Part shown: piece by piece, positions 7,006 through 11,393 of the stretch
How positions within the stretch are numbered: the stretch's first letter is position 1
How the letters are laid out: every line of letters starts with the position of its first letter
Source: Nitrospirota bacterium
GTDB taxonomy: Bacteria > Nitrospirota > Thermodesulfovibrionia > Thermodesulfovibrionales > UBA6898
Direction: 5' to 3'
DNA: 11,393 nt
Assembly: GCA_021787505.1 (NCBI GenBank)
Contig: JAJYLU010000018.1
Coordinates: forward strand, 1-11,393
Program-made: the position numbers and the translations under genes
The notes under the pieces: generated by a model
What the model was told of the DNA's origin: nothing
Databases searched by the model: none
The model's input: only the letters and a program-made list of their open reading frames with translations

Positions 7006-7503
7006 ATGATGAACTGGTATGCGCTTTATGTAAAATCCAATCATGAGTTTGTAGCCCATGACGAGTTGTCAAAAAAGAGCATAGATACGTTCCTGCCCAC
7101 TGTGAGAAAAATGAGACAGTGGAAAGACAGACGTAAGTGGGTGGATTTTCCGATTTTTCCGGGCTATCTCTTCATCCATATGCATCCGTCTCCGGAAGAT
7201 TTCCTGAACGTCCTCAGGACGAGAGGAGCGATAAGCCTCCTCTCCGCCCAACCTGGATACCCCACGCCGGTTGCGACGGAGGAAATCGTTTCCCTCAAGC
7301 TGCTGGTCGGGAGCGGGGAGACCCTGGATATTTATCCCCATCTGAAGGAGGGGACGAGGGTACGGGTCAAAAGGGGCCCTCTTCGGGGGGCAGAAGGCAT
7401 CCTGGAGAGAAAAGAGAACCAATGCACATTTCTGGTGAACATAGAGCTCCTGGGCAGGAGCATCGGCGTGAAAATGTATGCCGATGATCTTGAGGAAGCA
7501 TAA
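7006..7503 (+). CDS. NusG/RfaH-like (UpxY-type) transcription antiterminator
   Basis: This specialised NusG paralogue of 165 residues is expected to bind RNA polymerase and let it read through terminators or pauses in a long operon. The NGN domain starts MNWYALYVKSNHE and includes the motif FPGYLFIH. A KOW domain near the C-terminus has the GTRVRVKRGPLRGAEGIL pattern. I chose the ATG at 7006 (or the adjacent one at 7009) because GGGAGAAAGG sits at 6989-6998. An upstream in-frame ATG at 6964 would start inside the sigma-54 promoter. It is the first gene after that promoter and precedes polysaccharide-type genes, the usual place for RfaH/UpxY/LoaP-like proteins. That setting makes housekeeping NusG unlikely. 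Confidence 0.9.
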   Translation: MMNWYALYVKSNHEFVAHDELSKKSIDTFLPTVRKMRQWKDRRKWVDFPIFPGYLFIHMHPSPEDFLNVLRTRGAISLLSAQPGYPTPVATEEIVSLKLLVGSGETLDIYPHLKEGTRVRVKRGPLRGAEGILERKENQCTFLVNIELLGRSIGVKMYADDLEEA

Positions 7504-7553
7504 CGGCGGCCGGGCGGGAGATGCGTAAATAGTCCGATGTCCGTGGTGCTTCT

Positions 7554-7584
7554 GTGCAGCAGGGACTGATCAGTCCGGCTGCAC
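7554..7584 (+). other. Strong leader hairpin with 14-bp perfect palindrome
   Basis: Outer arms GTGCAGC (7554-7560) and GCTGCAC (7578-7584) enclose the perfect palindrome GGACTGATCAGTCC (7563-7576), with only a 2x1 internal loop between them. RNA could form a stem of about 12 pairs. No T-run follows, so it is not an ordinary intrinsic terminator. It lies 50 bp after the NusG-like gene and before the rest of the operon, where an antiterminator recruitment element or a pause hairpin might be expected. The palindrome could instead be a protein-binding site. Confidence 0.55.
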
Positions 7585-7660
7585 CGTATAACAGTAGTCT
7601 GCAGTATCCCGCGGTTATTCATGTAACTGAGAAGGCGGAGCAGTGTGTGGAGATAAGACC

Positions 7661-7850
7661 ATGGACTTTGCCGAACAAATCACACGAGAAGAACGCAGGA
7701 TCGGCATCATGGGGCCGGGCCTATGTCGGATTGACTCTGGCGACGGATCGCACGCTCTACGATCCCGGCGTCATGTGGGAGAATGTAAAGCTCGTTGCCG
7801 ACACAAGGAATCTGTGCAGGTCCTCAAACGCAACGGGCATAAGTTGGTAA
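7661..7850 (+). pseudogene. Remnant of a nucleotide-sugar dehydrogenase (WbpA/UDP-GlcNAc 6-dehydrogenase type)
   Basis: The first frame reads from an ATG at 7661, with GGAG nearby upstream, as MDFAEQITREERRIGIMGPG. After one extra base it continues in the next frame as YVGLTLA, so the two frames together rebuild the N-terminal NAD-binding GxGYVGLPLA motif of UDP-sugar dehydrogenases. The same frame then jumps directly to TDRTLYD, then ENVKLVADTRN and a TAA at 7848-7850. This matches the C-terminal TDH..YD...LVVDTRN signature of the same family. About 60 of the usual 430 or so codons remain, so a large internal deletion plus a frameshift has destroyed the gene. The assignment rests on motif memory at both ends, not on a search. 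It sits directly ahead of the PqqD-like gene and shows the operon once encoded uronic-acid-type sugar synthesis at this spot. Confidence 0.65.
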
Positions 7851-7856
7851 GGCCAA

Positions 7857-8159
7857 ATGGACACTAATAGATTGTTATCGGGCCAATTACGATTATCGAG
7901 ACGGCCGGATATCCGGCAGTGCGATCTCAATGACGGTTGTGTCCTTTACGACCGGGAGCGGGAGATGGCATACACGCTGAATGTTACTGCATCACTTTTT
8001 TGGTCGTACCTGGAGGGGAATCTCTCACTGAAAGAAATTGCCGCTGAAGTTTCCGCGATCAGTAAAGCAAGTGAGGACGCCGTCATGAAAGATCTTTACG
8101 GCGCTGTCGCCTTTTTTCAGCAAAACGGCCTGCTGGCCGCAAACCCGGGCAGGGCATGA
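7857..8159 (+). CDS. PqqD-like peptide-binding/chaperone protein
   Basis: This 100-residue protein has the PqqD-superfamily pattern: a first strand region with RRPDIRQCDLNDGCVLYD, then AYTLNVTASLFWSYLEGNLS, and a C-terminal winged-helix-like part ending FFQQNGLLAA. PqqD-type domains bind leader peptides of ribosomally made, modified peptides and hand them to enzymes. Related stand-alone forms accompany HprK-like kinases in exopolysaccharide and lasso-peptide-like loci. It begins 6 bp after the dehydrogenase remnant, with AAGG just upstream, and ends 9 bp before the kinase gene. A short secreted peptide is encoded two genes downstream, a possible client (inference). The actual ligand is unknown. 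Confidence 0.8.
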   Translation: MDTNRLLSGQLRLSRRPDIRQCDLNDGCVLYDREREMAYTLNVTASLFWSYLEGNLSLKEIAAEVSAISKASEDAVMKDLYGAVAFFQQNGLLAANPGRA

Positions 8160-8168
8160 AAAGAGTTT

Positions 8169-9077
8169 ATGTTTAGTCAATACTACGAGATACACAATTT
8201 CCGCTTTTCTCTGGCGACCGACTGTGAAGAGCTGAAATCAGAGCTGGGTCTCCTGACTCCGGCCATGGCTGCCGGGCCCGGAATGTGTTCAACCGGGTGG
8301 AGCATCCGCCGCTTCCGGAACCAGGGAAGAGGATTGCGATCATATCGGATATATGAAGCCGACAATCTCATCTTTGAAACGGATGATACGGTCCAATTAT
8401 GGGACGGCCTCGAATGGGCCATAATGACGAGGATCCTGCAGAACACAAGGCATTTCATTCAACTGCATGCATCAGGGGTAGACGTGGATGGGGAAGCTCT
8501 TCTTCTTGTCGGTCCTTCCGGGTCCGGAAAGTCTTCACTTGCCTTGAGCCTGCTGCTGAAGGGGTGGGAGTGCCTTTCCGATGAGGTCATTCTTATTACG
8601 CCGGGGGAGAACAGGGCCCTGCCGCTCCCTCGCAGTTTCCATGTCGATTCCCGAACGCTGGGTTTGTTCCCCGAGCTTGCGGTCAAAGTGAATGAAGCGG
8701 TCTGCATCGATAGTTCTGGAAAGATGCGGTTTGACCCTGCCGTCATCCGGAGCGGGTGGGTCGCCCGTTCGTCGGTCTCTGCCTGGCTGGTCTTCGCCTG
8801 TTACATGCCCGGAAACTGCAATGATCTTATTCCCGTTGGAGAAACCGAGGCGATGACTCTGCTGATCGGCCAGACCATTAACCTTCTGGACCACGGAGAA
8901 CGGGGGTTGGAGACTTTGCTGCAACTGGTTAGAAATTGCCGTTGTTTCAGGTTCAACACCGGTGACATGCATGGGGCTTCTCTTACGATGTCAAGGCTGA
9001 TAAAGCAACAGCCGCCGCTTGAACTCTGCGGAGATCCGCGAGCGGGTGCTGGGGCGGACTTAGTTTGCCGAAATTAG
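8169..9077 (+). CDS. HprK-related serine kinase-like P-loop protein
   Basis: The 302-residue protein resembles the C-terminal kinase domain of HPr kinase/phosphorylase. LHASGV at about 99-104 leads to the Walker A loop GPSGSGKS at 115-122, and the segment GWECLSDEVILI resembles the family's acidic motif after the P-loop. The stretch ALPLPRSFHV also fits these proteins. Residues 1 to about 90 are a family-specific N-terminal part without a known motif. No HPr or PTS gene is in the window, so a role in carbon catabolite control is unlikely. HprK-like kinases occur next to PqqD-like genes in peptide and polysaccharide clusters, and some phosphorylate a peptide precursor. The ribosome-binding site (AAGAG at 8161-8165) is weak, and coupling to the gene 9 bp upstream is likely. 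The substrate is unknown. Confidence 0.85.
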   Translation: MFSQYYEIHNFRFSLATDCEELKSELGLLTPAMAAGPGMCSTGWSIRRFRNQGRGLRSYRIYEADNLIFETDDTVQLWDGLEWAIMTRILQNTRHFIQLHASGVDVDGEALLLVGPSGSGKSSLALSLLLKGWECLSDEVILITPGENRALPLPRSFHVDSRTLGLFPELAVKVNEAVCIDSSGKMRFDPAVIRSGWVARSSVSAWLVFACYMPGNCNDLIPVGETEAMTLLIGQTINLLDHGERGLETLLQLVRNCRCFRFNTGDMHGASLTMSRLIKQQPPLELCGDPRAGAGADLVCRN

Positions 9078-9094
9078 AAAGTGGAGGTGACGCT

Positions 9095-9319
9095 ATGTCG
9101 GAGGAAGGAAGAAAAACATCAAGGCGTGAGTTTCTAAGAAGGACCATTAGGACTACCGGATACGTACTTCCCCTTGTTGTGGCTGTCAAAATGAGTTCGC
9201 GCGAGGCGTGGGCGCAGCAGTACGGAAACGGCGGAACCGATGGAGACCTGAAACAGCAAGGTCGGGATGGTAAGTGTAATTCCACCTTCGAGAAGATCTT
9301 TAATCCGTCGTGCTGGTGA
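9095..9319 (+). CDS. Small Tat-signal peptide with two cysteines (possible modified-peptide precursor)
   Basis: This 74-residue protein has an optimal ribosome-binding site (GGAGGTGA, 9083-9090) four bases before the ATG at 9095, the strongest in this operon. The N-terminus carries SRREFLRR, matching the twin-arginine S-R-R-x-F-L-K motif. A short hydrophobic stretch (GYVLPLVVAV) and an A-W-A cleavage site at 38-40 follow. The predicted mature part is only 34 residues, Gly/Gln/Asp-rich, with Cys61 and Cys73 near the end (KCNSTF...NPSCW). I do not recognise a family. It lies 17 bp after the kinase gene and 24 bp before the nucleotidyltransferase gene, inside a compact operon with a PqqD-like gene. 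That suggests a substrate of the neighbouring enzymes, but it might simply be a small exported structural or anchoring protein. Confidence 0.8.
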   Translation: MSEEGRKTSRREFLRRTIRTTGYVLPLVVAVKMSSREAWAQQYGNGGTDGDLKQQGRDGKCNSTFEKIFNPSCW

Positions 9320-9343
9320 GCAGGAGGGGGTAAGGACGTCAGC

Positions 9344-10594
9344 ATGAATGCAAAGGGATGCTTTGGCCTGTTGCTTTACTGTCTCACTAATAAGAGGGAC
9401 GGGACTGGACCGAGACTCGGCCGGATTTCCATGTCTGACTGGGATCATGTCATTCAACTGGCGATTAGGCACGAAATTGCTCCCTTGCTTTATTATCGAC
9501 TGAAGAAATTCGATAGGATTGCCGATGTCCCCCCTGAAATTGTTCAGAGATTACAGGAAATTTATTTCTGTAATGCTGCAAATAATATGCGTCTCTACAG
9601 CGATTTTTCCGAAGTTTGCAATGTATTGACCGGGCAGGGAATTGAAGTTGTCGCACTCAAGGGCTTGCATTTGGCGGAAGTAGTATATGGTGACGTGGCG
9701 CTACGGCAGATGAATGATATGGACCTGCTTGTCAGAAAACAGGACCTTTTAAGGGCCCGGGATGCACTACTGGAGATGGGCTATAGATCTGGAACCCGGG
9801 CGCGGGTAGAAGAGCAGTGTTTGACGCATCATCATTTGGTCCCTTTTACAAAGAGGGGAGCTCCACCGATTGAGATCCACTGGAGTATTACCCCTCCGAA
9901 TAGTCCGTTTAAACTGGACATGGACGAGTTATGGGAAAGGGCTGAGCGGGCGACAATTGCCGGCGCACCTGTTCTGCTTCTGTCGCCGGAGGATTTGCTG
10001 CTGCACCTTTGTCTGCATGTTTCTTTCAACCACGAGTTCACTTTTTTTGCGCTCAAGAACGCTTGTGATATTCATGAAACCATGAGCTATTACCAGGATG
10101 ACATCGACTGGGATCGGATTGTTGCGACTGCAAGCAGCCGTGAAGCAGACAGGTATTTATATTGTACGTTGTCAGTTGTAAGAGGTTTGCTCGGAACAGT
10201 AATGCCATCGCCGATCTGCAATAGAATGCGGGACCGGGGTTCCGAGAAGGCTCTGGTGGAGGCTCTTGTCAGCCGCGTCCTTTTCCCAAGTCTGCTGGAA
10301 AGATTTCTGGCATCTTCCCTGCAAAAGCCTGCTCTTTTGAGCAGGATCAAGAATGCAGAAACTTCAGTCGGCAAGGCAATGCTCTTCTTTAAGAGTCTTT
10401 TCCCTTCAGTCGAGCATGTAAGAGAAAAGTATTCCCTTTTCCATGGGTCGAAGAAGGTTTTTCTCTTCTATCTGTTCCATTTCCTGGACGTTTTTATCAG
10501 GGGTATTCTTCTGATCATCCCGGAAAGATTGAAAAGGAGACGTGAAGAGTCGCGTTACTTTGCAACTTTTGTCAGCCCGGGGAAAAAATCATGA
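9344..10594 (+). CDS. Nucleotidyltransferase family protein (PF14907-type)
   Basis: The 416-residue protein resembles the uncharacterised nucleotidyltransferases found in exopolysaccharide and peptide loci. An N-terminal helical region precedes [16 protein letters not shown], then [11 protein letters not shown], where D125 and D127 form the metal-binding D-x-D. IEIHW further on is a second conserved family element. A hydrophobic stretch near the C-terminus ([20 protein letters not shown]) could be a membrane-associated helix. The start at 9344 is supported by AAGGA at 9332-9336. The stop overlaps the next gene's ATG (ATGA), indicating coupling. What it transfers, and to what, is unknown. A nucleotidyl or similar group added to a sugar, kinase product or the small peptide is a guess from context. 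Confidence 0.85.
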   Translation: MNAKGCFGLLLYCLTNKRDGTGPRLGRISMSDWDHVIQLAIRHEIAPLLYYRLKKFDRIADVPPEIVQRLQEIYFCNAANNMRLYSDFSEVCNVLTGQGIEVVALKGLHLAEVVYGDVALRQMNDMDLLVRKQDLLRARDALLEMGYRSGTRARVEEQCLTHHHLVPFTKRGAPPIEIHWSITPPNSPFKLDMDELWERAERATIAGAPVLLLSPEDLLLHLCLHVSFNHEFTFFALKNACDIHETMSYYQDDIDWDRIVATASSREADRYLYCTLSVVRGLLGTVMPSPICNRMRDRGSEKALVEALVSRVLFPSLLERFLASSLQKPALLSRIKNAETSVGKAMLFFKSLFPSVEHVREKYSLFHGSKKVFLFYLFHFLDVFIRGILLIIPERLKRRREESRYFATFVSPGKKS

Positions 10595-11393
10595 GACCGC
10601 CCGAAAAGATCGCCGCGGAAACTAACGCTGTCATTCCCTTTCATAAACCATATATAACGGAAGACGAAATAGCCGAAGTTGTCGACTCGCTGCGGTCCGG
10701 CTGGCTCACCATGGGACCAAAGACAGTAAGGTTCGAGGAGAAATTCAGGGACTACATCGGTGCACGGGATGCCGTTTCGATGAATTCCTGCACCGCAGGC
10801 CTGCACCTTGCCCTGATGGCTGCGGGGATTAAGGAGGGAGACGAAGTCATCCTCCCGGCAGTGACGTTCACGGCGACGGCGGAGGTTGTCACGTATCTTC
10901 GGGCAAGGCCGGTCTTGGTCGACGTCGACGGGGAGACCTACAATATCGACGTGGGCGCAGTGGAAGAAAAGATCACGGAAAAGACAAGGGCGGTAATTCC
11001 GGTGCACTACGCGGGACAACCCTGCGACATGGACGAGATCTGCGATCTGGCCCGGAGACGGAATCTGACGGTCATCGAAGATGCAGCCCATGCGATTCCT
11101 GCAACTTATAAAGGCAGAAAAATCGGTACCATAGGGGACCTCACGTGCTTCAGTTTTTACGCCACCAAGGCCCTGACCACGGGCGAGGGAGGAATGGTCA
11201 CGACTGCGCACGACGCGTGGGCCGAAAGGATGAGGATATTGCGGTTGCACGGCATATCCAAGGACGCATGGAAACGATATACCGGTGAAGGCTCGTGGTA
11301 CTACGAGGTTCTCGAAGCGGGCTACAAATACAACATGACGGACATCCAGGCATCGCTTGGAATCGCGCAACTCAGGAAACTGGACTGGATAGA
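10591..11393 (+). CDS. DegT/DnrJ/EryC1/StrS sugar aminotransferase, N-terminal part (runs off the edge)
   Basis: This is a PLP-dependent aminotransferase that converts a keto-sugar nucleotide to an amino sugar for a surface polysaccharide; 267 codons are visible before the window ends. Conserved elements include [28 protein letters not shown] (cofactor phosphate region), [13 protein letters not shown] and VIEDAAHAI, with the Asp that contacts the PLP ring nitrogen. The Schiff-base lysine is K193 in [14 protein letters not shown]. The motif order and spacing match the DegT family, whose members are usually about 370-400 residues. The ATG overlaps the nucleotidyltransferase stop by four bases. 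Exact sugar specificity cannot be read from this part. Confidence 0.95.
   Translation, partial: MRPPEKIAAETNAVIPFHKPYITEDEIAEVVDSLRSGWLTMGPKTVRFEEKFRDYIGARDAVSMNSCTAGLHLALMAAGIKEGDEVILPAVTFTATAEVVTYLRARPVLVDVDGETYNIDVGAVEEKITEKTRAVIPVHYAGQPCDMDEICDLARRRNLTVIEDAAHAIPATYKGRKIGTIGDLTCFSFYATKALTTGEGGMVTTAHDAWAERMRILRLHGISKDAWKRYTGEGSWYYEVLEAGYKYNMTDIQASLGIAQLRKLDWI

Noticed and set aside
7554..7850. 98-residue open frame spanning the hairpin and dehydrogenase remnant
   Set aside because: Its first part overlaps the palindromic hairpin and lacks a ribosome-binding site. Only the later part, combined with a second frame, resembles a known family, so it is better called a pseudogene.
8169..9077. 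True HPr kinase/phosphorylase of the PTS
   Set aside because: No ptsH or other PTS gene is adjacent, the N-terminal domain is not HprK-like, and the PqqD neighbour points to the HprK-related families instead.
10555..11370. 271-residue minus-strand open frame
   Set aside because: It is antisense to the DegT aminotransferase, whose motifs are unambiguous on the + strand. It reflects GC-rich codon shadowing.

Overview
The window looks like a chromosomal segment of a Gram-negative, sigma-54-using bacterium. An NtrC-type activator with an intact GAFTGA motif, a matching -24/-12 promoter, a Tat signal and exopolysaccharide-type genes fit Nitrospirota or a Desulfobacterota-like lineage. That placement is inference; no marker gene fixes it.

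Layout. (a) 1-104 is the C-terminal end of a CheY-like receiver protein on the + strand. (b) 165-3941, minus strand, holds a tandem glmS pair. The upstream copy (2112-3941) is an intact glucosamine-6-phosphate synthase. The downstream copy (184-2055) is a diverged paralogue that has lost the glutaminase nucleophile and most glutaminase signatures as well as the sugar-ring-opening histidine, yet keeps a long open frame. Its tail is frameshifted. (c) 3942-4287 is a divergent intergenic region with a 38-bp tandem repeat, hairpins and a sigma-70-like promoter. (d) 4288-6694 is a two-gene operon: a soluble PAS-type histidine kinase and an NtrC-family response regulator, overlapping by 11 nt. (e) 6695-7005 is a regulatory region with direct/inverted ACATGTGT-type repeats, a weak terminator candidate and a near-consensus sigma-54 promoter. 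(f) From 7006 to the window edge runs a surface-polysaccharide or peptide operon. It begins with a NusG/RfaH-like antiterminator, followed by a leader with a strong hairpin and the collapsed remnant of a nucleotide-sugar dehydrogenase. Then come a PqqD-like protein, an HprK-like kinase, a 74-residue Tat-targeted Cys-containing peptide, a PF14907-type nucleotidyltransferase and the start of a DegT/DnrJ/EryC1/StrS sugar aminotransferase, cut by the window end.

How they may work together (inference). The kinase/regulator pair could switch on the sigma-54 promoter. The NusG-like protein made first could then let polymerase read through the leader hairpin into the long operon. GlmS supplies amino sugar and the aminotransferase makes an amino-deoxy sugar nucleotide. 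PqqD-like, HprK-like and nucleotidyltransferase proteins, found together in many exopolysaccharide and lasso-peptide-like loci, surround the small exported peptide. That makes a Tat-exported, possibly modified peptide the most interesting candidate system here.
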